Source: an uncultured Chlorobiaceae bacterium
GTDB taxonomy: Bacteria > Bacteroidota > Chlorobiia > Chlorobiales > Chlorobiaceae
Direction: 5' to 3'
Length of the DNA: 64,000 nt
Assembly (NCBI GenBank): GCA_903940125.1
Contig: CAJAJL010000077.1
Coordinates: forward strand, 24,895 to 88,894
Program-made: the position numbers and the translations under genes
Notes under the pieces: model-generated
What the model was told of the DNA's origin: nothing
Database searches by the model: none
Seen by the model: the letters and a program-made list of their open reading frames with translations, nothing else
Shown: positions 56,203-64,000 of the stretch, piece after piece
How the letters are laid out: each line of letters starts with the position of its first letter
Numbering within the stretch: position 1 is the stretch's first letter

Positions 56203-58404
56203 TCAGCTTATAAGACGCTCAACAGTAAAGACTCCCTGAACTTTTTTCACTTTGTCCATAAGAGTAGTGAGTTTGTCTGCATTCCGAACATAGACCATAA
56301 GCGTACCAACAAACATCCCATCACGGGCATGAAGAGAGATACTGCGGATATTGGTATCGAATTTAGAGATGACCGTCGTAATCTGATTGATAATGCCTAT
56401 ACGATCTTCACCGACAATCTTTATTCCTGCAAGAAAATCGGTTTCAACCTTACGGTTCCACGATACAGAGACAACTCGCTCACTTTTCAGCAGATTTTCA
56501 TTACTGACGTTGACGCAGTTCTTGCGGTGAATCTTTACAACTCCTTCCGTTGTAACAAATCCTATGACATCATCACCAGGTACAGGTTGACAGCACTTGG
56601 CATAAGAATAGGCAATATTGCTCATACCGGCAATAATGACCTCGTCCTTTTTTACCGATGTACCTTCCTGCTCCTGTTCCTGACGGGCTTTCTGAAGATA
56701 ATCCTCAACCTCACGAGCTTCGTCAAGAGGAGTTTTCGCCGCTGGTTCATCCTTACGGGATCCGGTCACCCTCTCAATAACCTCTTCACCATTAATCTGC
56801 TGACTGGCCAGAGCACTGAAAAAATCTGCAGGGGTTTTAATCCCATACCGTTTCACCTGCCGAATGATATCATTATCGGAAAAAAGCTTTTTTGTTCCTG
56901 ACAGCATTTTTTCCCATATCCCTCGTCCTTTTTCAATCTGAATGCGACGTTCCTCATTGATGGCAGATCGGATTTTCAGCTTCGCACGCTGGGTAACAAC
57001 GATTTTAAGCCAGTCGGATTTTGGTTTCTGACTTTTTGAGGTAATGATTTCAACCCTGTCACCAGATTTAAGCTGTGCATTCAGCCGGACAATTTTGCCG
57101 TTAACCTTCGCCCCGATACAGCCGTTGCCAACCTCAGTATGAATGGCATAGGCGAAATCTATCGGGGTTGCGCCTGCAGGCATGGTTTTCATATCCCCTT
57201 TCGGGGTAAAAACGTAGATTTCATCATGGTAGAGATTGAGCTTGAATCCCTCCATAAAAGCAGCAGCCGAATCGGCATCCTTGATCAGCTCTCTGGCCCA
57301 GCGAAGAAACGAATCGATGTTGGCATCATCCCTCGAGATTTTTTCCTTATACCGCCAATGCGCGGCAACACCAAGTTCAGCAAACTCATGCATCCTCATT
57401 GTGCGAATCTGCAGTTCAACCATGTGACCTTTCGGACCGATAATGGCTGAATGAAGTGACTGGTATCCATTATGTTTGGGTATCGAAATATAGTCTTTGA
57501 AATGTTGCGGAATAGGAGGGTATTTCTGTGTTATAAAACCATATACAGCAAAACAGTCGGCTATTCTTTCCGTATCGACAATAATCCTGATACCATAGAG
57601 ATCGTGAATATCCTCAAAAGTTTTGTTCTTGCTGCGCATCTTATTGTAGATCGAAAAAAGATGCTTCGCCCGTCCTTCCACATCAACTTTGAACCCTTGT
57701 TTTTCAAGATCAGCCTTGATGGGCACTATCATTTTATTGAGATAGTTGACCCGCTCTCCCCTGCTCATACGAACCTTCTTCTGCAAAAAGTCGTGCATTT
57801 CAGGATCAATAAACTTCAGTGCAAGGTTTTCAAATTCCACCTTCATTTTTCCAAGACCAAAGCGGTGTGCAAGTGGAGCATAGATATCCCTCGTTTCAAG
57901 AGCAATCTTAAGACGCCGGTGCTCAGGGAGGGATTCAAGAGTTCTCATGTTATGCAACCGGTCGCAGAACTTTATAAGAATAACCCGGATGTCCTTAACC
58001 ATCGAGAGCAGCATCTTGCGAAAACCTTCAGCCTGGGTCGTTTCCCGGTTGATCATGATTCCGGAAATCTTGGTGAGGCCTTCAACAATTTCAGCTACTT
58101 CAACGCCAAGTTCAGCGACAATATCTTCAAAGGTGTAGCCGCTGTCCTCAATAACATCATGCAGAAGTGCAGCTGCAACAGATACACCATCAAGAGGAAG
58201 TTCATTGAGCAGAATAGTGGCGACTTCTACCGGATGGTAAAAAAACGGTTCGCCGGAAGCTCTTTTTTCTCCTTCGTGTGCCCGATAACACATAAAAAAG
58301 GCACGCTGAATCAGGGATTCATCAAAGTTTTTAAGATTTCGGCGGGAAAGAGCGAGTATCTCGTTGAGTTTATTGTAATGATCCTTCTCTATCTGGGCTA
58401 ACAT
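56203..58404 (-). CDS. relA/spoT: Bifunctional (p)ppGpp synthetase/hydrolase (Rel/SpoT)
   Basis: 733 residues. Order: HD hydrolase domain with VAAALLHDVIEDSGY, synthetase domain with IYNKMRSKNKTFEDIHDLYGIRI and HNGYQSLHSAIIGP, TGS domain (VFTPKGDMKTMPAGATPIDFAYAIHTEVG), a zinc/helical region (KCCQPVPGDDVIGF) and a C-terminal ACT domain. HD residues are intact, so it should be able to hydrolyse as well as make the alarmone. The only such gene in the window. Confidence 0.94.
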   Translation of the reverse strand: MLAQIEKDHYNKLNEILALSRRNLKNFDESLIQRAFFMCYRAHEGEKRASGEPFFYHPVEVATILLNELPLDGVSVAAALLHDVIEDSGYTFEDIVAELGVEVAEIVEGLTKISGIMINRETTQAEGFRKMLLSMVKDIRVILIKFCDRLHNMRTLESLPEHRRLKIALETRDIYAPLAHRFGLGKMKVEFENLALKFIDPEMHDFLQKKVRMSRGERVNYLNKMIVPIKADLEKQGFKVDVEGRAKHLFSIYNKMRSKNKTFEDIHDLYGIRIIVDTERIADCFAVYGFITQKYPPIPQHFKDYISIPKHNGYQSLHSAIIGPKGHMVELQIRTMRMHEFAELGVAAHWRYKEKISRDDANIDSFLRWARELIKDADSAAAFMEGFKLNLYHDEIYVFTPKGDMKTMPAGATPIDFAYAIHTEVGNGCIGAKVNGKIVRLNAQLKSGDRVEIITSKSQKPKSDWLKIVVTQRAKLKIRSAINEERRIQIEKGRGIWEKMLSGTKKLFSDNDIIRQVKRYGIKTPADFFSALASQQINGEEVIERVTGSRKDEPAAKTPLDEAREVEDYLQKARQEQEQEGTSVKKDEVIIAGMSNIAYSYAKCCQPVPGDDVIGFVTTEGVVKIHRKNCVNVSNENLLKSERVVSVSWNRKVETDFLAGIKIVGEDRIGIINQITTVISKFDTNIRSISLHARDGMFVGTLMVYVRNADKLTTLMDKVKKVQGVFTVERLIS

Positions 58405-58517
58405 TGCTAATAAACTCCCGAAAACAACCTGTTAAAAAATAATGATGACCAGTCACTTGTCTTTCTTATATAACAAACGTATTTCTCGATAACTAAACAA
58501 ACCGGAGAGAAAATCTA

Positions 58518-60572
58518 TCACCCTTCGGCTGGCAAGCGTTTTATCGCCTGTTCAAGCTTTGAAATCTCGTCACGAAGGTATGCCGCTTTTTCATACTCCA
58601 TCTGAACAGCAGCTTCCTGCATTTCAAGTCGGAGTTCTGCTGCCATTGCATAAGTTTCCTGAGGTGTCAGTGTCTCGATGAGACCGGCAAGAAGCCTTTC
58701 GGGTTTTGGCTCAAGACCAAAACGCTTTCTCCTATAGCGCTCTTCGGCATCTGCTACACTGGTTGTGTCAAGAATCTGGTCAACCGATTTTATGATCGAT
58801 TGCGGAGTTATGCCATGCTCTTCGTTATATCGATGCTGAATGGTACGACGTCTTGCAGTTTCATCGAGAACCTCGCGTATTGAACGTGTTACAACATCGG
58901 CATAAAGAACGACAAACCCATCAATATTGCGGGCTGCTCTGCCTGCAATCTGCATAAGCGAACGAGTATTACGTAAAAAACCCTCTTTGTCGGCATCTAG
59001 AATTGCTACAAGGGATACTTCAGGAAGATCAAGCCCTTCACGAAGGAGGTTAACTCCTACCAGGACATCGATATCACCTACCCTGAGTTCTCTGAGGATC
59101 TGGATGCGCTCAAGACTTTTGATCTCCGAATGCAGATAGCGCGATCGTATACCCGTCTTTCTAAAAAAGTCGTGCAGATCTTCAGCCATTCTTTTCGTCA
59201 GGGTCATGACAAGCGCCTTATGGCCTTTGGCGGTATGAATGCGGATTTCTGCAAGGAGATTATCGATTTGTCCTGCGACAGGACGTACTTCCACCGGAGG
59301 GTCAAGCAGACCGGTAGGACGAACCAGCTGCTCAACCACCACCCCGCCTGAACGCATCAGTTCGTGATCGCTGGGAGTGGCACTGACACAGATAACCTGT
59401 GGCGCCATCTCCTCGAACTCTTCAAAACGAAGCGGACGATTGTCGAGCGCTGACGGAAGTCTGAAACCATGTTCAACGAGAATATTTTTTCGTGACCGGT
59501 CTCCACCATACATGCCCCTTATCTGAGGCAAGGTTACATGAGATTCATCAATGACTACAAGATAATCCGAAGGAAAGTAATCAAGCAGACAGTAAGGCCG
59601 CTCACCCTCCTTTCGTCCTGAAAGGTGCCTCGAATAATTTTCAATTCCGGAACAGTACCCTAGCTCTTTGATCATTTCAAGATCATAGCGGGTCCGTTCT
59701 TCAATCCTGCGTGCCTCAAGAAGACGATTTTCCGCACGAAAAAAGTTCAACCGCCCTGCAAGCTCATTTTCAATGGCCAGCATCGCATCATTGAGCTTTG
59801 CCTCATCAGCAATAAACTGCCGTGCCGGATATATAAACGCATAGTCTTCGATTCCGAGCACTTCGCCGGTATTAATTTCAAAGGTCTGAAGACTTTCTAC
59901 AGTATTTCCGAAGAATTCGATTCTCAGTGCAAGTTCCTCATGTGCTGGAACAAGATCAATAATATCTCCTCTTACCCGAAACTTGCCTGATGTCGGCTGG
60001 ACATCATCACGGATATAATGAAGGGCTATCAGTTCCTTCAGAAAGGCATCTCGATCCTTGTCCATTCCGGAACGCAGCTCAAGAATCTGTGCCTTCCAAT
60101 CTTCAGGTGAACCAAGTCCATAAATACAGCTGACAGAACTGACGACAATCACATCCTTCCTGCCGCTGAGCAGAGCACTGGTGGTCTTGAGTCGTAACCG
60201 TTCGATTTCATCGTTGATACGAAGATCTTTGGCGATATATTTATCAAGAGCGGGCAAATAGGCTTCGGGCTGATAAAAATCGTAATAGCTTATAAAATAC
60301 TCAACCGCATTATCCGGGAAAAACTGTTTGAACTCTCCATAAAGCTGGGCTGCAAGGGTTTTGTTATGGCTCATCACTAGAACAGGCTTATTAACCTGAG
60401 CAATGACATTCGAAATAGTAAAAGTTTTTCCGGAACCAGTGACACCAAGCAGTGTCTGGTATGGATTTCCTGAATGAACACCTTCACAGAGCGCTTCAAT
60501 GGCTTTCGGCTGGTCTCCTGTCGGACTGTATGGACTCATAAGCCTGTATGTTCCGCTCCCGCTCATATTCAT
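58518..60572 (-). CDS. uvrB: Excinuclease ABC subunit B
   Basis: 684 residues from the ATG at 60572, which follows GGAG in GAGAGGAGAGTTGTTT; the ORF-track start is 14 codons earlier. Helicase motifs [18 protein letters not shown] and [24 protein letters not shown], the beta-hairpin [18 protein letters not shown], motif [11 protein letters not shown] and a C-terminal UvrC-binding UVR domain ([20 protein letters not shown]). Verifies damage after UvrA loading. uvrA is at the left end of the window. Confidence 0.96.
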   Translation of the reverse strand: MNMSGSGTYRLMSPYSPTGDQPKAIEALCEGVHSGNPYQTLLGVTGSGKTFTISNVIAQVNKPVLVMSHNKTLAAQLYGEFKQFFPDNAVEYFISYYDFYQPEAYLPALDKYIAKDLRINDEIERLRLKTTSALLSGRKDVIVVSSVSCIYGLGSPEDWKAQILELRSGMDKDRDAFLKELIALHYIRDDVQPTSGKFRVRGDIIDLVPAHEELALRIEFFGNTVESLQTFEINTGEVLGIEDYAFIYPARQFIADEAKLNDAMLAIENELAGRLNFFRAENRLLEARRIEERTRYDLEMIKELGYCSGIENYSRHLSGRKEGERPYCLLDYFPSDYLVVIDESHVTLPQIRGMYGGDRSRKNILVEHGFRLPSALDNRPLRFEEFEEMAPQVICVSATPSDHELMRSGGVVVEQLVRPTGLLDPPVEVRPVAGQIDNLLAEIRIHTAKGHKALVMTLTKRMAEDLHDFFRKTGIRSRYLHSEIKSLERIQILRELRVGDIDVLVGVNLLREGLDLPEVSLVAILDADKEGFLRNTRSLMQIAGRAARNIDGFVVLYADVVTRSIREVLDETARRRTIQHRYNEEHGITPQSIIKSVDQILDTTSVADAEERYRRKRFGLEPKPERLLAGLIETLTPQETYAMAAELRLEMQEAAVQMEYEKAAYLRDEISKLEQAIKRLPAEG

Positions 60573-60882
60573 AAACAACTCTCCTCTCTTGACTGTTATT
60601 TCATAGTTCTTCATTCAATCGTTTAAAAGAAACTATTAAAGCTATTTGTTAGTTCTTACCCAACATGGCATGTTTTATACAACTACCCGTCTTACATCAT
60701 TGAACACTTTATAAATCCCAATCTATAACCCGTTATGATTTGTTACGCGTTGACTTGGATTGGCAGATTGTATATTATGCAAAAAGGTTATTGAAGATGG
60801 TTGCAATTATGGGCTTTATATCCCATTATTATATTTCTTATCTGCGTAATAATTTTTACGGTTTCAGCTATAGCCTATCCCG
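60573..60882. other. Divergent intergenic region uvrB / M16 peptidase
   Basis: About 310 bases. It contains the predicted promoter and a leader hairpin of the M16 gene (described separately). The short ORF-track frame 60740-60934 overlaps these elements and I do not regard it as a gene. Confidence 0.5.
60750..60778 (+). promoter_or_regulatory. Promoter of the M16 peptidase gene
   Basis: TTGACT (60750-60755) and TATTAT (60773-60778) are separated by 17 bases, a close match to the sigma-70-type consensus and the best promoter seen in this window. It would start transcription near 60785, leaving a leader of about 100-145 bases that includes the hairpin. Confidence 0.6.
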
Positions 60883-60900
60883 ATGTTCGTCATCGGGATA
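60876..60900 (+). terminator. 10-bp hairpin followed by a T-run at the start of the M16 gene
   Basis: TATCCCGATG and CATCGGGATA are perfect complements around the loop TTCGT, followed by CTCTTTTTA. In the leader of the M16 transcript this is an attenuator-like intrinsic terminator; the first possible ATG (60883) lies within its left arm. It could also be a dispersed palindromic repeat. Confidence 0.5.
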
Positions 60901-63786
60901 CTCTTTTTACATCTTATATCATGTAAACCCATGACCAACGAAGTCAAGCTTTATCCATACACGACAGTTCCGGGAGACCCTCTCAATACAAGAATCTATA
61001 CACTCAGTAACGGTCTGACCGTTTATATGAGTTCTCTCCGTGATGAACCAAGAATATATACCTCAATTGCCGTCCGTGCAGGCAGCAAAAATGACCCGGC
61101 TGAGACAACCGGACTGGCTCACTATCTCGAGCATATGCTCTTCAAGGGAACGGATTCCATCGGCTCTCTTAATTATGAAAAGGAACATGCCGAGCTTGAA
61201 AAAATTACGGAACTCTATGAGAAATACCGTTCAACCACTGACCCTGACAAAAGAGCTGCGATATATAAGGATATTGACACTTTTTCCAATTTAGCCGCAA
61301 GCTATACAGTACCAAACGAATATGACAAGATTTTGAACTCCCTTGGAGCCCATGGCACAAATGCTTATACCTGGGTTGAACAAACCGTCTATCTCAACGA
61401 TATTCCGGCAAACAAACTTGACCAGTGGCTTACCATGGAAGCGGAACGATTCCGCAATCCAGTCATGAGACTTTTTCATACCGAACTTGAAACCGTGTAT
61501 GAGGAGAAGAACATGACTATGGACAGTGACAGCAGAAAAATTTGGGAAAGTCTTTTTGCCGGACTCTTTAAAAAACACACCTACGGAACTCAGACCACTA
61601 TAGGCAAAGCTGAGCACCTGAAAAACCCTTCTATAGCTAATGTAGTCAATTACTATCGCACCTATTATGTGCCGAACAATATGGCACTGTGCATCGCCGG
61701 TGATTTCGACCCTGATACCACTATACAACTTATCGATGAAAAGTTTTCGGTGCTGCAGGCAAAAGAAGTTCCTCTTTTTACACCTGCTGTCGAAGAGCCC
61801 ATCACAGAACCATCCGTCATCAAGGTGAAAGGTCCGGAATCCGAAGAAGTTGTCATTGGATTCCGATTCAATGGAATTAACAGCTCGGATGCCGATTACC
61901 TGACCCTTATCGACAAGATTTTATATAACCAGACTGCCGGCCTTATTGATCTTAACCTGAACCAGCAGCAAACAGTCCTTGATGGCGGCTCGATGCTGGT
62001 GATGATGAAAGATTACTCCTCGCATATTCTGAGTGGGAAACCAAGGGAAGGCCAGAGTCTTGACCAGGTGAAGGAGCTGCTGCTCAACCAGGTCGAACTG
62101 CTCAAAGAGGGCACATTTCCCGATTGGCTGGTGGAAGCGGCAATCAGTGACCTGAAAATTGAACAGCTCAAACTCTACGAAAGCAATAAGGGACGCGTTG
62201 AGTCCTACGTTGATTCGTTTGTATGGGGAATGGAGTGGCCGGCATTTGTAAGCCAGTTCAAACGTCTTGAGAACATTACCAAAGAGGATATTATAACGTT
62301 TGCCCGAGATCACTACCACGCTAATTATGTCAGTGTTTACAAGGAACATGGCACACCAAAAAGCGAAACCAAAATCCAAAAGCCTCCGATCACTCCTCTC
62401 AAAGTGAATCGGGATACTTCGTCGACTTTTGCAGAAAAGATACTGGCTCAGAAATCCAATACCATTGAACCATCCTTTCTGGACTATACAAAGGATATCG
62501 AGTTTTTTGATATCAATTCAAGTATCAGACTGCACTACCTGCAAAATCACGAAAACGAGCTTTTCTCCCTTTATTACGTTTTCGATATCGGGAAAAATAT
62601 CAGTAAAAACATTGAGCTTGCACTGGACTATCTCTCCTATCTCGGGACATCAAGCCTCAATCCAGCAGAATTCAACAGGGAACTGTATAAAATCGGCGCA
62701 AGCTTTTCGGCATTCACTTCCGATCAATACGTCTACCTGAAGCTTTCCGGACTTGAAAAAAACTTTCCTGCTGCAATTCGACAGCTGGAAAATCTTCTTG
62801 TTGACACCCTGCCCGATGAAGCAGCGCTTGAAAAGCTTAAAGCCGGAATATTAAAAGAACGAGCTGATGATAAACTTTCCAAAAAGAAGATACTTTTTGA
62901 AGCGATGGCCAATTACGGCAAGTATGGACCGGTTTCACCATTCACCAACGTCCTGAGCAATGAGGAACTTGAAGTAATAACATCTAAAGAGCTGCTGGAA
63001 GAGATTCAAGAGCTCCTGCATTACCGCCATCGGGTACTTTATTACGGACCCGACCCTTCAAGTAAGATACTTAGTGAGCTGCGCTCGGTTCGACAATATC
63101 CCGAATCGTTCAGAGCGGTACCGACATCCCTCCCTTACAAAGACCTTGAACAAAATGAGAATGTTGTGTATGTGGTTGATTACGATATGACCCAGGCCGA
63201 AGTTCTTCTGTTGACAAAAGATGAGGTATACGATTATTCCACAGCGCCACTGATAAACCTTTTCAATGAATATTATGGCGGGGGGATGTCGTCAGTCGTC
63301 TTCCAGGAATTGAGGGAAGCCAAAGCCCTGGCTTATTCCGTATTTTCGGTATACAAAACCCCAAAACAGATCAATGAGCACAACTATATTGTGAGTTATA
63401 TCGGCACGCAAGCAGACAAGCTGCCTGAAGCTCTTGATGGAATAAGTACCCTGATGAATGAACTGCCAGAATCACCCGAGCTGTTTGCTTCAGCGAAAAA
63501 CGGGATTCTGCAAAAAATATCCACCGAACGGCTGACCAGAACCGAAGTTCTTTTCAATTATGAAGAGGCAATGAGACTCGGTCACCCGTATGATATCCGA
63601 AAGGATATTTATCGTGATGCTGCGACCATGAGCCTGAGCGATATTGAAAAATTCCACAGGAAGCATTTTGTCAATAAAAAACACGTCATGCTTGTCCTCG
63701 GGAAAAAGGAAAATCTTGACATGGAGACTCTAAGAAAATACGGAACTGTTAAAGAACTGACGCTTGAGGATATTTTCAGCTATTAA
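60883..63786 (+). CDS. M16 family zinc metalloprotease (insulinase-like)
   Basis: 967 residues. The inverted zinc motif HYLEH ([14 protein letters not shown], about residues 79-92) with the distant Glu in TVYEEKNM mark an active N-terminal half. The C-terminal half repeats the fold without the zinc motif. The N-terminus [14 protein letters not shown] ends in a lipobox-like LISC, so it may be an anchored lipoprotein, but the n-region lacks a positive charge. The alternative ATG at 60931 would give a protein without signal. Degrades peptides, probably at or outside the inner membrane. Confidence 0.9.
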   Translation: MFVIGILFLHLISCKPMTNEVKLYPYTTVPGDPLNTRIYTLSNGLTVYMSSLRDEPRIYTSIAVRAGSKNDPAETTGLAHYLEHMLFKGTDSIGSLNYEKEHAELEKITELYEKYRSTTDPDKRAAIYKDIDTFSNLAASYTVPNEYDKILNSLGAHGTNAYTWVEQTVYLNDIPANKLDQWLTMEAERFRNPVMRLFHTELETVYEEKNMTMDSDSRKIWESLFAGLFKKHTYGTQTTIGKAEHLKNPSIANVVNYYRTYYVPNNMALCIAGDFDPDTTIQLIDEKFSVLQAKEVPLFTPAVEEPITEPSVIKVKGPESEEVVIGFRFNGINSSDADYLTLIDKILYNQTAGLIDLNLNQQQTVLDGGSMLVMMKDYSSHILSGKPREGQSLDQVKELLLNQVELLKEGTFPDWLVEAAISDLKIEQLKLYESNKGRVESYVDSFVWGMEWPAFVSQFKRLENITKEDIITFARDHYHANYVSVYKEHGTPKSETKIQKPPITPLKVNRDTSSTFAEKILAQKSNTIEPSFLDYTKDIEFFDINSSIRLHYLQNHENELFSLYYVFDIGKNISKNIELALDYLSYLGTSSLNPAEFNRELYKIGASFSAFTSDQYVYLKLSGLEKNFPAAIRQLENLLVDTLPDEAALEKLKAGILKERADDKLSKKKILFEAMANYGKYGPVSPFTNVLSNEELEVITSKELLEEIQELLHYRHRVLYYGPDPSSKILSELRSVRQYPESFRAVPTSLPYKDLEQNENVVYVVDYDMTQAEVLLLTKDEVYDYSTAPLINLFNEYYGGGMSSVVFQELREAKALAYSVFSVYKTPKQINEHNYIVSYIGTQADKLPEALDGISTLMNELPESPELFASAKNGILQKISTERLTRTEVLFNYEEAMRLGHPYDIRKDIYRDAATMSLSDIEKFHRKHFVNKKHVMLVLGKKENLDMETLRKYGTVKELTLEDIFSY

Positions 63787-64000
63787 ATGAACAGCTCACC
63801 CTCACAGTAATAGAGCATCCGGGAACGCCGAGCCCCAGCTCGGCATTCATAGGGATATCTATAACCTAAACTGAGCTATTCGAAAAACGGTACCTCTTTC
63901 AAGGACAGAAATACAAAAAAGAAAGGCAACAAAGCAAAATTATAGCTTTACAGCTTTCATAATCTGGATTTTATACTCAAAAAAGATTACTCCAGAACAA
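63787..64000. other. Right-edge intergenic region
   Basis: 214 bases after the M16 gene. Holds a GC-rich palindrome at 63823-63848. No gene start is visible before the window ends; the rest is AT-rich. Confidence 0.5.
63823..63848. repeat. REP-like palindromic element
   Basis: GAACGCCGAGC and GCTCGGCATTC pair over 11 positions with one C/T mismatch around the loop CCCA. Text of this kind (GGAACGCC-AGCCCCAGCT) is a well-known dispersed palindromic intergenic repeat in many bacteria. Only one copy was seen in this window. Confidence 0.55.

Noticed and set aside
57472-58401. 309-residue plus-strand ORF
   Set aside because: Antisense shadow of rel/spoT; composition and lack of motifs show it is not a gene.
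60740-60934. 64-residue ORF upstream of the M16 gene
   Set aside because: It covers the predicted promoter and hairpin, has no ribosome-binding site and no family signal.

Overview
The window is a chromosomal segment of a green sulfur bacterium (Chlorobi; Chlorobium/Pelodictyon type). I infer this from a CruA-type lycopene cyclase, a B12-binding radical SAM enzyme of the BchE-like class, a FoxY-independent mix of single-copy housekeeping genes scattered outside their classical operons (hisA, hisH and hisI lie apart from other his genes), a Bacteroidetes/Chlorobi-like UvrA, and moderate GC content. The species cannot be fixed from sequence reading alone. No rRNA, tRNA, CRISPR array or intact insertion sequence was seen.

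Layout. 1-2.6 kb: the 3' part of uvrA. 2.6-7.6 kb (mostly minus): an MFS transporter preceded by a specialised NusG paralogue, a B12/radical SAM enzyme, and a divergent SAM methyltransferase. 7.8-15.7 kb (plus): a haem-binding small protein, a minimal site-2 protease, folP, smc, a HAD hydrolase, nusB and nth, tightly packed. 15.7-19.7 kb (minus): a hypothetical protein, a pabB-pabC fusion and ppx/gppA. 19.8-21.4 kb (plus): a polyprenol/phytol-kinase-like membrane protein and the Sua5/YrdC tRNA enzyme. 21.4-26.3 kb (minus): an exported helix-hairpin-helix/beta-barrel protein, an rRNA pseudouridine synthase, scpB, hisA and hisH. 26.5-28.9 kb (plus): the two NfnAB-type flavin/Fe-S subunits. 28.9-32.4 kb (minus): DUF1499, a NYN-nuclease/S1-like fusion, a ferrochelatase-family protein and an RND/ABC periplasmic adaptor. 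32.6-33.7 kb (plus): hisI and menG/ubiE. 33.8-39.2 kb (minus): a likely operon lolD-like ABC ATPase, cruA, ligA, LOG-family protein, VanZ-like protein.

39.3-45.5 kb is the accessory part. It holds an orphan HigA-type antitoxin, a 5'-truncated phage portal-like gene and a second diverged scrap of the same family, an NHLP-clan-like small protein, several unannotated very small ORFs (one a 39-residue exported His-rich peptide), a GC-richer Old Yellow Enzyme gene, a Fic-motif remnant on the minus strand, and two adjacent complete toxin-antitoxin modules (TacAT-like, MazEF-like). It looks like a decayed prophage/mobile island between two core blocks.

45.5-64 kb is core again: recX, pyrH, tsf, rpsB, rpsI, rplM, der, an Mrp/NBP35 Fe-S carrier with a NifU C-terminal-domain protein, ftsK, gcvT, rel/spoT, uvrB and an M16 metalloprotease. 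The right edge carries a GC-rich palindrome of a REP-like type.

I did not find a clearly new multi-gene system. The best leads are the small-protein cluster inside the island (41.1-42.3 kb), the NYN-S1 fusion, the adaptor/ferrochelatase pair, the strong inverted repeat in the hisH leader, and an operator-like repeat inside the tacAT promoter.
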